Below are positions 1-8,477 of a stretch of 64,000 nucleotides of DNA, one piece after another. Positions within the stretch are counted from its first letter, which is position 1; each line of letters opens with the position of its first letter. Made by a program: the position numbers and the translations under genes. This stretch comes from CAWKPF01 sp963851415 (lineage in GTDB: Bacteria > Acidobacteriota > Thermoanaerobaculia > Multivoradales > Multivoraceae). The notes below the pieces were generated by a model. That model had not been told where the DNA came from. It searched no databases and saw only the letters and a list, made by a program, of their open reading frames with translations. The stretch covers positions 1,922,001-1,986,000 of the forward strand of contig CAWKPF010000003.1 of NCBI GenBank assembly GCA_963851415.1, given 5' to 3'.

Positions 1-250
1 CGAGGTCCAGGACCTGGGCCATCGACTGGATGATCAGGGTCTTGGCCAGCCCGGGGACACCGGTGATGATCGAATTGCCACCCACGAAGAGGGTGAGCAT
101 CACCTGCTCGAGCACCTCGTCCTGTCCAATGATCAGCTTCTGGAGCTCACCAAGAACCAACGCTCGCCCTTTCTCGAGGCGTGCGGCAAGGGCGACGTCG
201 TCCTCCGAAGGGAGGGCTGGGGCCTCGTCTAGCATCTGCTCGGTCATCAT
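1..250 (-). CDS. MoxR-family AAA+ ATPase, N-terminal part (gene continues beyond window start)
   Basis: The first ~83 residues are visible. A short acidic N-terminus is followed by a helical segment (LIIGQDEVLEQVMLTLF) and a Walker A motif of the form GVPGLAKT, which is typical of the MoxR family; Walker B and the sensors lie outside the window. MoxR ATPases usually act as chaperones for VWA-domain partners in envelope maturation or stress response. That fits the VWA protein encoded upstream in the same direction at 4936-7218. Two adjacent ATGs (250 and 247) follow an AGGAG at 253-257. The second has the better spacing. It lies 89 bases after the DUF4159 gene and is probably the next gene of that operon. 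Confidence 0.9.
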   Translation of the reverse strand, partial: MMTEQMLDEAPALPSEDDVALAARLEKGRALVLGELQKLIIGQDEVLEQVMLTLFVGGNSIITGVPGLAKTLIIQSMAQVLDL

Positions 251-339
251 CTCTCCTAGAGGTACGTCGCAGCCGACCGGGTGTCTTCGGCCAGCGTCGG
301 ATTATTACACTGCGGGTGCGGGGGTCCTATGGAGCGCTG

Positions 340-1212
340 TCAGCGAGTGAGGCCGTAGATCACGTAGTTGACGCCGAGCTTGAAGCCTCGCTGGGTGAGG
401 TCGACCGGGTAGAACTCCTGGTCCGACCATTCCCAATAGTCACCGACGTCCATGTTGTAGTTGGCGATCACCATCAATCGCTTCTCTGGGTCGTTGTCCT
501 CGAAGATCCCGAAGATTCCCGAGTCGAGGGCAGGCATCTGGGGATCGTTCAGGTCCAGGCTCTCCATTTTGAAGAAGGTGTGGAATACCGGATGGTCTAG
601 CGTCAATGGAATCAACGTGTGATCAGGCAGCACACGCCGGATCTGCCGCTCGAAGTTGAACCACTGGCGTCGACCCCACTGATCGATGAAGTCGTCGATG
701 ATGAGAAACCCGCCCTTGAGCAGGTAGCTGCGCAGGATCTCGACATCTTCCTCGCTGGGATCCCAGAACCCGACCTCACAAACATAGGCCCAGGGGTGTT
801 CGAACAGTCGGGGATCCGAGATCTCCAGGACGTTCCCACCTTCCAGATGGGGCTCGATTCCCGTCAACTCCTTCAGAATCCTCGAGAAATTGAGCTCGGC
901 CTGGGGATAGTCGTGATTCCACTTGAGATCCAGCCCCCAGGTGAACGGGCCGGCTCCCCAGTCCATCGGATCGAACTTCAGCCGCGCGAACGTGAAGCTC
1001 CCGTCGTAATCGAAAGTCGGATACTCCACTTCGGGGGGCTTGGAGATCCAGTCGTCGGGAGCGGCCTCGGAGTCGCGCGGCGCGAAGAGCGTCATCACAC
1101 CGATCAGCAGCAACGGAAGGCCCGCCGTCGCCAGGACGAGCGAGCGCCGGATCCGGACACGACCCCGCCCCGGTGCGAGCTGTCTGCGGATGTTTCTTCG
1201 ACGACGATTCAC
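340..1212 (-). CDS. DUF4159 domain-containing exported protein (copy A)
   Basis: This 290-residue protein has a basic N-terminus and one hydrophobic segment (about residues 25-44), so it is either exported or anchored by a single helix. The rest is a DUF4159 domain, recognised by an LRSYLLKGGFLIIDDF segment, RRVLPDH, RLMVIANYN.D.GD.WEW and a C-terminal GVNYVIYGL. Two further copies lie at 7289 and 8478. The function of DUF4159 is not established; the fold resembles glutamine-amidotransferase-like domains found beside VWA proteins. The start is GTG, in a GTGA overlap with the stop of the upstream TPR gene, which implies translational coupling. Confidence 0.85.
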   Translation of the reverse strand: MNRRRRNIRRQLAPGRGRVRIRRSLVLATAGLPLLLIGVMTLFAPRDSEAAPDDWISKPPEVEYPTFDYDGSFTFARLKFDPMDWGAGPFTWGLDLKWNHDYPQAELNFSRILKELTGIEPHLEGGNVLEISDPRLFEHPWAYVCEVGFWDPSEEDVEILRSYLLKGGFLIIDDFIDQWGRRQWFNFERQIRRVLPDHTLIPLTLDHPVFHTFFKMESLDLNDPQMPALDSGIFGIFEDNDPEKRLMVIANYNMDVGDYWEWSDQEFYPVDLTQRGFKLGVNYVIYGLTR

Positions 1213-3908
1213 GAGCTGCTCTCCTCAACGAGTCGCAACAACAGGTCTTGCGCCTCATCGTACCCCGGAGCGATCTCCAGGGCGCGCAGAACGGCCCGTC
1301 GCGCTTCCCGTTTCGAACCGGCGTCCAGGTGCGCCTCCGCGAGGCGATAGAGGGCCTGCGCCCGGTCCGGTGGATCGAGTGACACGAGACTCTCGAGGGC
1401 GCGCACCCGTAGCTGCGGATTCTCGGCCGCCAGTGCGAGCTCCGCCAGCTCGTCGAACAGCTCCCGCTGGAACGGAGAGATGTAGATTGCCCGCAGCAGG
1501 ACCTCTGCGGCTTCTTCGGGCCGATCCTGCTCCGCCAGCAGCTCGGCGAGACTGAGATGGCCCTGCCAGGCAGTTTCGTCGATATCGATCAGCTGGCGAA
1601 AGCGTTCGATGGCCTTTTCGGTCTCCCCACGCTTCCGATAGATCTCGCCCAGCAGGGCGTACGGGGAGCTCTGCGAGGCGTACTGAGGGAACAGCCCTCG
1701 GGCGCGCTCCAGGTATTCGATCGCCTCCTCGTAGCGCTCTTCGCCGTACAGGACCGTGCCCCACGCCAGCTGGGCGCGGAAGCTCTCGGGATGCTCGCCT
1801 GCCTCCTTCTCGATCCGCTGCACCATCTCCTCGCGACTGCCGGGGAATTGCGGCTCCTCTTCGAGCTCGGTGATCGATGCCAGCGGAACCTCGAAGCGCT
1901 GCTCCAGCCCCGCGAAGAACCCCTCGTCGAAATCCTCGAGCTCGATCTCCAGCACGGTTCGGAACACTTCCTCGGTACCCAGACCATCGCGATAGGCGTG
2001 GAGCATCTCGAGCAGCTTCTCGAAGCCCCACTGCTCGACGATCCGCTCGACCACCAGCGAGCCCTGGTAGTAGGAGAAGACGATCTGCATCGGGAAGCTC
2101 GGCCGCACGAACCCGTTGTTCAGCTCTGCCATCGGCAGCAGCTTGTCCTCGGCCAGCGCCTGCAGGAAGTCCGGCGTGACGTCGTCCGCCCAGCCCTGGC
2201 GAGCCCTCCGTTCTTCGAACACCGAGATCCCCTCGGTGAGCCAGCGAGGCACTCGTGCTTCGGTGAGCTCCAGGGTGAAGGTGTGGGCCAACTCGTGCCA
2301 CAGGGTCGATCCCCAGTTCGCCTCTCCCAGCGACCTTGCCGAGGGAGAATCGACCACCAGAACGGGTCCGAAGCACACTCCGAGGGCGCCCAGGCCGGCC
2401 AGCCCGACGGTGCGCACGGAGAAGTCGGCATGCGACGGAAACGCCTCGATGCGAATCGGCGTCGGCGGCTCGAACCGATAGCGCTTTGCCAGCTCGGAAT
2501 AGGCCTCCTCGGCCAGCTCTCCCATCCATGGAGCGAGCGCCTCGGCTTCGTCTCGATGAAGGAACAGCTCGAAGCGCCCCATCGGAATCGTGTCGTACTC
2601 CGAGAAGGTGTCGGTGAGATCGAGGGTGTTCTTCACCCATACGTTGTAGGGGTCACCTTCGAAGGCTTTCTCCAGGTTCCGCGTGCCTTCCTCGATCTCG
2701 CCCAGGCGCAGCTGATTGAGGCCGAGGTGGTGCCAGCCACGCCAGGACTTCGGATCGATCTCGACCGCCTGCCGGGCGAGATCGCGGGCGCGTGGGTAGT
2801 TGGCGGTACGCAGGGCGGCGTCGGCCAGGGCGTTGTAGAAGTCGGCGTAGCGGGGATTGAGCTCCAAGACCTTCGTCCGTGTCTGCTCGTAGCTCTCGAG
2901 GTCGTCTCGAAGGTAGTAGGAAGCCGCCAGAGCAGAAAGCGCTTCGAGCGACCCGGGGTCGACCTCGAGCGCCCGCTCGGCCTCCGTCTGCGCCTCCTCG
3001 AACTGCTCGAGCTCCAAGAGGAGTCGAGCGATCAACACGCGGGCCTCGATCAGGTTCGGATTGACCTCGAGGATGGATCGCGCCACCTCCAGGGCTTGCG
3101 AGGACCCGTCGAAGTGCAGCAGCTCGGCGAAGGCGAGATTGGCCTCGGGATGCCTGGGGTTCACCTCGAGGACGTCGCGCAGCGAGTCGCGGGCCTGGGT
3201 CGAGTCGTACTTCTCGACGAACAACGCTCCGATCAGAACTCGAGGCAGGAGATACGACGGCGAGGTCTCGATCGCTTCGTCGTAGGCCTTGAGCGCGTCC
3301 TTGAAGAGCTGGGGGTTGTCACGGCCCAGGGCCTGACAGGCCATGCCGACGGCCACCAGATCCCGGGCCGACAGAGTCTCTCGCTGGTTGTAGGCGTCGA
3401 TCAGGCGATAGAAGCCCTCCTCTGCGCGCTCCAGTTCTCCCCGTTCGAGCCACAGCTGCGCCAGGTGTACCTGGGCCATCAGGGCATCGCCGTGGCGCTG
3501 CGCGATGGCGCGTTCGAACAGCGTCTCCGCGGCCTCCCGCTCACCCAGAAGCACCTTGATCTCGCCCAGCGAGGTGGTCAGATCCGGTGAGCTCGCGAGG
3601 GCGCCCTCGAGGGTCTCTGCGGCCTGTCGGTACTGCCCGAGCGCTCGCTGCGCTTCGGCCAACACCCGTACCGAACTGGCGGGCGCGGCGCCTTCTTCGA
3701 GCAGCGGCTCGAGCAGTGCGACGGCCTCCTCGTAGCGCCCGGTCTCGACGAGGTCGCGCGGCGACGCACTCGCCTCGGCCGTCTCCCCTTCCGGGCTCTC
3801 CGCGGGCGCCTGAGCCGCGATTGGCCACCACTGGAGCGCCACCGCAGCGAGCGAGAGGCACGCGATGCCCCGTGCAGCCGCAGATCGGAAAGGGTGCGAG
3901 CGGGTCAT
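1209..3908 (-). CDS. TPR-rich exported protein with gluzincin (peptidase MA-like) domain
   Basis: This 899-residue protein begins with a signal peptide (residues 1 to about 33, ending in an AxA-type site). Tandem TPR repeats fill about residues 50-430, a metallopeptidase-like domain follows, and a second TPR block covers about residues 690-890. The peptidase domain carries HELAH at residues 538-542 and a downstream glutamate in TEGISVFEE (about residue 559), the zinc-binding layout of gluzincins. TPRs on both sides suggest a periplasmic scaffold that presents or recognises protein partners; the substrate is unknown. The start ATG overlaps the stop of the caspase-like gene (ATGA). Confidence 0.85.
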   Translation of the reverse strand: MTRSHPFRSAAARGIACLSLAAVALQWWPIAAQAPAESPEGETAEASASPRDLVETGRYEEAVALLEPLLEEGAAPASSVRVLAEAQRALGQYRQAAETLEGALASSPDLTTSLGEIKVLLGEREAAETLFERAIAQRHGDALMAQVHLAQLWLERGELERAEEGFYRLIDAYNQRETLSARDLVAVGMACQALGRDNPQLFKDALKAYDEAIETSPSYLLPRVLIGALFVEKYDSTQARDSLRDVLEVNPRHPEANLAFAELLHFDGSSQALEVARSILEVNPNLIEARVLIARLLLELEQFEEAQTEAERALEVDPGSLEALSALAASYYLRDDLESYEQTRTKVLELNPRYADFYNALADAALRTANYPRARDLARQAVEIDPKSWRGWHHLGLNQLRLGEIEEGTRNLEKAFEGDPYNVWVKNTLDLTDTFSEYDTIPMGRFELFLHRDEAEALAPWMGELAEEAYSELAKRYRFEPPTPIRIEAFPSHADFSVRTVGLAGLGALGVCFGPVLVVDSPSARSLGEANWGSTLWHELAHTFTLELTEARVPRWLTEGISVFEERRARQGWADDVTPDFLQALAEDKLLPMAELNNGFVRPSFPMQIVFSYYQGSLVVERIVEQWGFEKLLEMLHAYRDGLGTEEVFRTVLEIELEDFDEGFFAGLEQRFEVPLASITELEEEPQFPGSREEMVQRIEKEAGEHPESFRAQLAWGTVLYGEERYEEAIEYLERARGLFPQYASQSSPYALLGEIYRKRGETEKAIERFRQLIDIDETAWQGHLSLAELLAEQDRPEEAAEVLLRAIYISPFQRELFDELAELALAAENPQLRVRALESLVSLDPPDRAQALYRLAEAHLDAGSKREARRAVLRALEIAPGYDEAQDLLLRLVEESSS

Positions 3909-4936
3909 TCTCTGTCTCCTCCGCGGGCGGTGGCAGCGTCGAGCTCCCGCTGGGTCTTGGCAAGCGCCACCATCAGAGCCTCGAGCTCGTCGAGGTAGGT
4001 GTCCTCGTCGAGGCTCTCGCGCTGCAGTCGCAGGCTCTCGATGCGGCTCTCGAGCTCCGCCTTCTCTCCCAACAGTGCAGCCACCGCCGGATCGTCTGCC
4101 GCGAGGCTGGCGGCTTCCTCCTGGCCCAGATAGAGACGACTCGCCAGTCGACCATCGACGGAGCCGTCGACCGCGAGGGGGTCCGGGGTGGTGCTCGCCT
4201 CGCGGTCACCGTTGTCGTCGAGCTGGGGGTGTTCGGTCCGCAACAGAGACTCGGACTCGTAATACCGCTCGACCTCCGCACTGGCGTACTCGAAGGCCTC
4301 CATCAACGACACCCGACCATTCTTGTCGGTGTCTCCGGTACCGTCGACGAACGCGTTCGCGAAGTAGCTACCGAACACCGTCTCATTGCGCTGGCCGCCC
4401 GAGCGCGTCGCTGTGACGATGGCTCGCCTCTCGCCGGAAAGAGCTCCCACGAAGCCGCCGCTCGCACTGGCTGCATTGACGAAGGCGATCGTCCCATCGA
4501 CACCATCGAGGGCTGCCGCGAAATCGCTCTCGGTGATGTCAGGACCCGGGAGGTTGAAACGATTCGCCTCTGCGCTCGCGGAGCCGTGACCGATCAAGAC
4601 GATCCAGAGCTGATCGGCCTCCTGCACTTCACCGGTGAGCTCGCTCAGGCCTGCGAGTACGTTCTCACGCGTGGAGCGCTCCCCGATTCGCGCCGGCGCT
4701 CGATCCGGGTCCTCCGTGAGCACGCGGATCTGCTCCTCGGGGACTCCGGCCGCCATCGCACCGTCGGCCAGCGCGATGGCGGCTTCGTAGAACGAATCGC
4801 TGTACTCGGGATCACCACCCAGTCCTGCCACCACCATGAGAAACGTTCTTTGCCCTTGCGCTGGCGCAGCCCCTGCTCCCAACGACAGTGCGATGATGCC
4901 GAGCATCCAGACTCGAGCCCTGGAGGTACAGAGCAT
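3905..4936 (-). CDS. Caspase/legumain-fold exported protein lacking the catalytic cysteine, with EF-hand loop
   Basis: The start at 4936 is preferred over an ATG at 4969 because it shares one base with the stop of the upstream VWA gene (TGATG) and gives a clean signal peptide (about residues 1-27). The product is 343 residues. A caspase-like core shows the histidine motif LIGHGS (His about 117). At the position of the nucleophile motif (DACxSGG in active families) the sequence reads NAASASGGF, with Ser about 157 where Cys is expected. A 12-residue EF-hand-type loop (DTDKNG..S..E, about 202-213) follows. A coiled coil (about 285-335) ends the protein. It is probably a calcium-responsive pseudo-protease or adaptor. 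A Ser-dependent enzyme cannot be excluded. Confidence 0.75.
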   Translation of the reverse strand: MLCTSRARVWMLGIIALSLGAGAAPAQGQRTFLMVVAGLGGDPEYSDSFYEAAIALADGAMAAGVPEEQIRVLTEDPDRAPARIGERSTRENVLAGLSELTGEVQEADQLWIVLIGHGSASAEANRFNLPGPDITESDFAAALDGVDGTIAFVNAASASGGFVGALSGERRAIVTATRSGGQRNETVFGSYFANAFVDGTGDTDKNGRVSLMEAFEYASAEVERYYESESLLRTEHPQLDDNGDREASTTPDPLAVDGSVDGRLASRLYLGQEEAASLAADDPAVAALLGEKAELESRIESLRLQRESLDEDTYLDELEALMVALAKTQRELDAATARGGDRE

Positions 4937-7218
4937 CAGGCGAGCCCCCGCCAGCGTCGGTAGATCCACTCGCTCCCGAGCAGCAGGAGGAGCATCACGA
5001 GCAGAATCGGCATGTCCCAGAGGTCGCGATATTCGCGCATCGTCGATCCGCCCTCGCTGAACGCGAGGTCCTCGACCAACTCGTCGAGCTCGTCGAGCTC
5101 ATAGTTGCGCCCGCCGGTCTCGGTCGAGACTCGCTCGAGCAATGAGGTGCGACGCTCTGCGCCGAAGAATTCGTCCTCGAGCTCGGTCACCTGGAAGGAG
5201 GCCGCCGCACTTCCCAGATCCTCCCCCTCCGAAATGGCCTCGATCTCTACCCGATGAAGACCCGGCTCTGTCGTCTCGACGTTGCCGCGGAACACGCCGT
5301 CACGCTCCACCGACCACTCGAGTGGCACCTCACGCTCTTCGCCGGAGGGTGATCGGACGGTCGCCGTGACCTCGGCGCGGTTGACTGCAAGGAAACCGGG
5401 ATCCCGAACGTCCGCCTCGAGCGTGACGGAATCGCCGGGTGCCACTCGATCGCGGCTACTCTCGACCACCACGGAATCGGGCACGTAGCTGACCAGCCAG
5501 CGCAGCATCTGACGCCAAAGCCTCTCGTGAGTCTGGTCTTCGAGTGGAATCTCGTGGTGCATCTGCCACATCCAGGTGTCATGCACGGACAGCGCCAGAG
5601 CCCGCCCGCGGCCGTAGCGCTGGAAAGCGAGCACGGACCGGTCGTCTCCCTCTCCGCCCTCCAACTTGCCGATCAACAGCGCGGTCGCTCCCGGTTTCAG
5701 TTTCGCCACGGGGTTGAAGGTCGACAGCGGGGGAAGCGTCTTCCACCGCTCGAGAGACCCGTCGTCGTCGTCCGCCAGTCGCAGAGCGGGATGTGCCCTT
5801 CCCTGGGCCGTGGGCTCGACCCGAAGACGCGAGAAGTAGGGCTCCGAGCCCTCCGGCGGAGCCGCTTCGAGGACGACGGGGAGAACATCCTCGAGTGGCG
5901 TTCCGGCATATCCCCCCTCGGAGAGCGCGCGCCGGCCTCCCAGCACCATCAGGCCGCCTCCTCGCTCGCTGACGAAGTCCACCATCATGCGCATCTGATC
6001 GTAGGTGAAGAAGCTGGCCTCGACACTTCCCAGGATGATCCCCCGGTACTGAAAGAGCTCTTCGCGCCGGGTGGGGAATCCCCCCTGGAGCTCGAGCGGG
6101 TCGTCCACGTCGAGGCGCAGGAACTTGTTCTCGGCTGTGCGCTGAAGCACTACCAGCTGGAGGTTCTTGTCATCGGCGACCGCCCGTCGCAGGAACTTCA
6201 CCTCGAAACGCGGCTCGCCCTCGAAGTACAGGATCTTCTCGCGGCGGTCCAACACCTCGATGAGAGCCGACTGCTCGTTGTTCTGGCTCACCTGCTCGTT
6301 CTCACGAGGGTCGATCCGGAAACGGAAGACACGAGGTCCCGCTTCGGCGACCATGAACTCGACCTGGGCGGTGACTGCTTCTCCATCGGTCGGGAACTCG
6401 ATCTCCTGCACGTTGACGATCCGGCCTCCGTCCTCGACTTCCAGGCGGACACTCTCGCCGCTGTAGCCTCGCTGGTTCACCGTGACCTCGACCAGGAGCG
6501 AGGACCCGAGTAGCGCCTGGCGCGGGGCCACCACCCGCCGGACCTCGATGTCCCGATCGAACCGCTCACGGCCGAGGCCCACCGTGTGCACCGGCACTCC
6601 CCGAGCCTTCAGGGACAAGAGCACGTCCGAGAAGCTCTCGTCTCCCGTGTCGGCCCCGTCGGAGAACAGGACGAGACCCGCGAGTGGGATTCCGGACAAT
6701 TCCTCGGCCGCGCGGTCGAGTGCAGGACCGAGACGGGTCTCTCCTCCGGCGAAGGTCAGGTCGCCGGCGCCCTCGATACGACCCACGCTGTCGGAGAAGC
6801 CGAACAGCCTCACCCGAAAGCGCTCCTGAAGACGTCCCCATGCACTGTCGTCCTGGCCAGCGAGGACGTCGAGGACCTGGCCGGCTCGCGAGCTCTCGGC
6901 GCCGTCCTCGATCAGCATGCTCTTCGAGTCGTCGACCAGGACTCCCACGAAGGTCTCCTGCGGCACCAGGGTCGACAGCACCAGCGACGGCTGCAGGAGA
7001 CAAAACAGCAACAAGGCGATGACACAGAGTCGCAGCGTGAGCAACACGGCCCGGTCGAGCCCACTGGCCTGCTCCGGAGAGGGCCGATACCGCACGGCGA
7101 GCACCACCAGCACCAGGGCCAACAGCACCGCGATGACGGTCAGCGTCCGCGGCGCGATGAACGCGAGATCGGCCTCCCGAAACAGCGCGGGTCGGTACTT
7201 GAAGAGGGCCTCGAACAT
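4936..7218 (-). CDS. VWA-domain membrane protein with glutamine-amidotransferase-like domain (BatA-like)
   Basis: This 760-residue protein has two N-terminal membrane helices (about 24-42 and 57-79). A von Willebrand A domain follows, with a MIDAS motif DDSKS at residues 96-100, then a beta-rich region. A GATase1-like domain (about 370-480) contains LMVLGGRRALSEGG. The C-terminus has Ig-like stretches and one closing helix (about 735-752). The architecture matches large membrane proteins encoded with MoxR ATPases and DUF58 proteins. The probable role is a MoxR-dependent envelope complex with metal-dependent ligand binding in the periplasm. The upstream gene ends 70 bases earlier. No good ribosome site was seen before the ATG. 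Confidence 0.85.
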   Translation of the reverse strand: MFEALFKYRPALFREADLAFIAPRTLTVIAVLLALVLVVLAVRYRPSPEQASGLDRAVLLTLRLCVIALLLFCLLQPSLVLSTLVPQETFVGVLVDDSKSMLIEDGAESSRAGQVLDVLAGQDDSAWGRLQERFRVRLFGFSDSVGRIEGAGDLTFAGGETRLGPALDRAAEELSGIPLAGLVLFSDGADTGDESFSDVLLSLKARGVPVHTVGLGRERFDRDIEVRRVVAPRQALLGSSLLVEVTVNQRGYSGESVRLEVEDGGRIVNVQEIEFPTDGEAVTAQVEFMVAEAGPRVFRFRIDPRENEQVSQNNEQSALIEVLDRREKILYFEGEPRFEVKFLRRAVADDKNLQLVVLQRTAENKFLRLDVDDPLELQGGFPTRREELFQYRGIILGSVEASFFTYDQMRMMVDFVSERGGGLMVLGGRRALSEGGYAGTPLEDVLPVVLEAAPPEGSEPYFSRLRVEPTAQGRAHPALRLADDDDGSLERWKTLPPLSTFNPVAKLKPGATALLIGKLEGGEGDDRSVLAFQRYGRGRALALSVHDTWMWQMHHEIPLEDQTHERLWRQMLRWLVSYVPDSVVVESSRDRVAPGDSVTLEADVRDPGFLAVNRAEVTATVRSPSGEEREVPLEWSVERDGVFRGNVETTEPGLHRVEIEAISEGEDLGSAAASFQVTELEDEFFGAERRTSLLERVSTETGGRNYELDELDELVEDLAFSEGGSTMREYRDLWDMPILLVMLLLLLGSEWIYRRWRGLA

Positions 7219-7288
7219 GGAGTTACTTTCGGGAGGAGCCTTTGGTGTGGATGTGCAGAGTCCGAAGAGAGCGAGCAGACGAGTGGGA

Positions 7289-8344
7289 TCAATGACTCAT
7301 CGCGTACACGATGTAGTTGACGCCCATCTGGTAGGCGTAGGTCGAGAACCGCAGAGGATAGTAGGGATCATCGGCCCATTCCCAGGCGTCTCCCAGATCG
7401 CTGTTCCAATTGATCACGACCATGAGTCTTCCGTCCTGGTCGAACACTCCGCGAACCGTCGGGTCGTAGCCGTCTCGCTCCCAGGTCGGCCCACCGGACC
7501 TTCCTTGCGCGAGATTGGGTACCTGCACGATCTCCCTCACGTCGTAGAAGCAGTGAAAGATCGGATGATCCAGGGGTAGATCGACGACACTGTGATCTGG
7601 TAGGACCCGTCGCAGCTCCTGACTGAGGTTCTGCCACTCCCAACTCCCCCAGAAGTCGTCGATGAGGAGGAAGCCACCCGCAAGGAGGTAGCGTCGCAGC
7701 GCCGCCACCTCGTCGTCGGAGAGGGACATGTAGCCCACCTCCACGGCATAGAGAAAGGGAAACCCCGACAGCTGAGGGTCGGTGAGCAGAATCGGGTTCT
7801 CGTACTCGTAGAGGTCGAGGTGGTTGACCAGGCGTCCCACTCCCGCCATGAACAGCCGATCCGCCTTCGGATAGTCGACGCTCCAGCTGGCGAAGCCACG
7901 CATGCTGTAGCCGCTGTAGGCCACTCGCGTGAAGTAGAACTCGCTGGGCGGGCGCGCAGCGGAGACCGGCGGTGAGCCGACCGGATCGTCGTCGGGCATC
8001 AGCGGCATCTCATAGGGGTGATAGCGGCGCGGGCGTACCCGCTGCATGTCGACGCGATTGCGTCGCCTGCCCTCCTGTGGGCCGTTCGACAGCGCCCGGC
8101 TCTCGAGAAGCCCCGCGGAGCCTGGCAAGCGCGAGGCCGACAGCGATGGCGTCGAGGCGGCGCCCGAAGCGTCTTCGGATCCCGTTTCGAGCCCGGACGG
8201 GGCTGCGAGGAATTGCCGGGTGAGCGCCGTCGCCGAGACCACCAGCAACAACGCGACCGGGATCCAGAGGGCACTACGGAAACCGCGACCGGGGTCGCGC
8301 GGTGGCAGGCTGGGCCTCGTCATCGTTGGGTCATCGTACCGCAT
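7289..8344 (-). CDS. DUF4159 domain-containing exported protein (copy B)
   Basis: The protein has 351 residues if translated from ATG 8344; ATG 8323 is an alternative, and an open frame upstream to 8635 is probably not used because it overlaps the divergent gene. A hydrophobic segment (about residues 23-40) serves as signal or anchor. A Pro/Ser/Arg-rich linker of roughly 90 residues follows, then the DUF4159 domain with LRRYLLAGGFLLIDDFW, RRVLPDHS, RLMVVINWNSDLGDAWEW and GVNYIVYAMSH. It is the first gene of the leftward operon and sits back-to-back with copy C. Confidence 0.8.
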   Translation of the reverse strand: MRYDDPTMTRPSLPPRDPGRGFRSALWIPVALLLVVSATALTRQFLAAPSGLETGSEDASGAASTPSLSASRLPGSAGLLESRALSNGPQEGRRRNRVDMQRVRPRRYHPYEMPLMPDDDPVGSPPVSAARPPSEFYFTRVAYSGYSMRGFASWSVDYPKADRLFMAGVGRLVNHLDLYEYENPILLTDPQLSGFPFLYAVEVGYMSLSDDEVAALRRYLLAGGFLLIDDFWGSWEWQNLSQELRRVLPDHSVVDLPLDHPIFHCFYDVREIVQVPNLAQGRSGGPTWERDGYDPTVRGVFDQDGRLMVVINWNSDLGDAWEWADDPYYPLRFSTYAYQMGVNYIVYAMSH

Positions 8345-8399
8345 GCTCGAGCCTGTATTCGTAGGGAATTCATCCCTTGGATTGCAAGTATCGCGAGGA

Positions 8400-8416
8400 T
8401 CCTGGAGAATCCAGGA
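8400..8416. promoter_or_regulatory. Perfect palindrome between divergent DUF4159 genes
   Basis: TCCTGGA-GAA-TCCAGGA is a perfect 7-bp inverted repeat with a 3-base spacer. It lies about midway in the ~130-bp region between the starts of the two divergent DUF4159 genes. The size and position suit an operator for a dimeric regulator controlling both directions. No clear -35/-10 pair could be assigned on either side, so the role is inferred from symmetry and position only. Confidence 0.4.
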
Positions 8417-8477
8417 CGTGGTAAGTCCGGAGACCGCCTTCCACCAGCCCATTCGACGTGCGGGAACGGCGTCACGA

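Noticed and set aside
1557..3590. 677-codon plus-strand frame opposite the TPR-peptidase gene
   Set aside because: Antisense shadow. The minus-strand frame carries signal peptide, TPRs and HELAH.
8046..8477. N-terminal extension of the plus-strand DUF4159 gene
   Set aside because: It would overlap coding sequence of the divergent paralogue and removes the signal peptide from the N-terminus.
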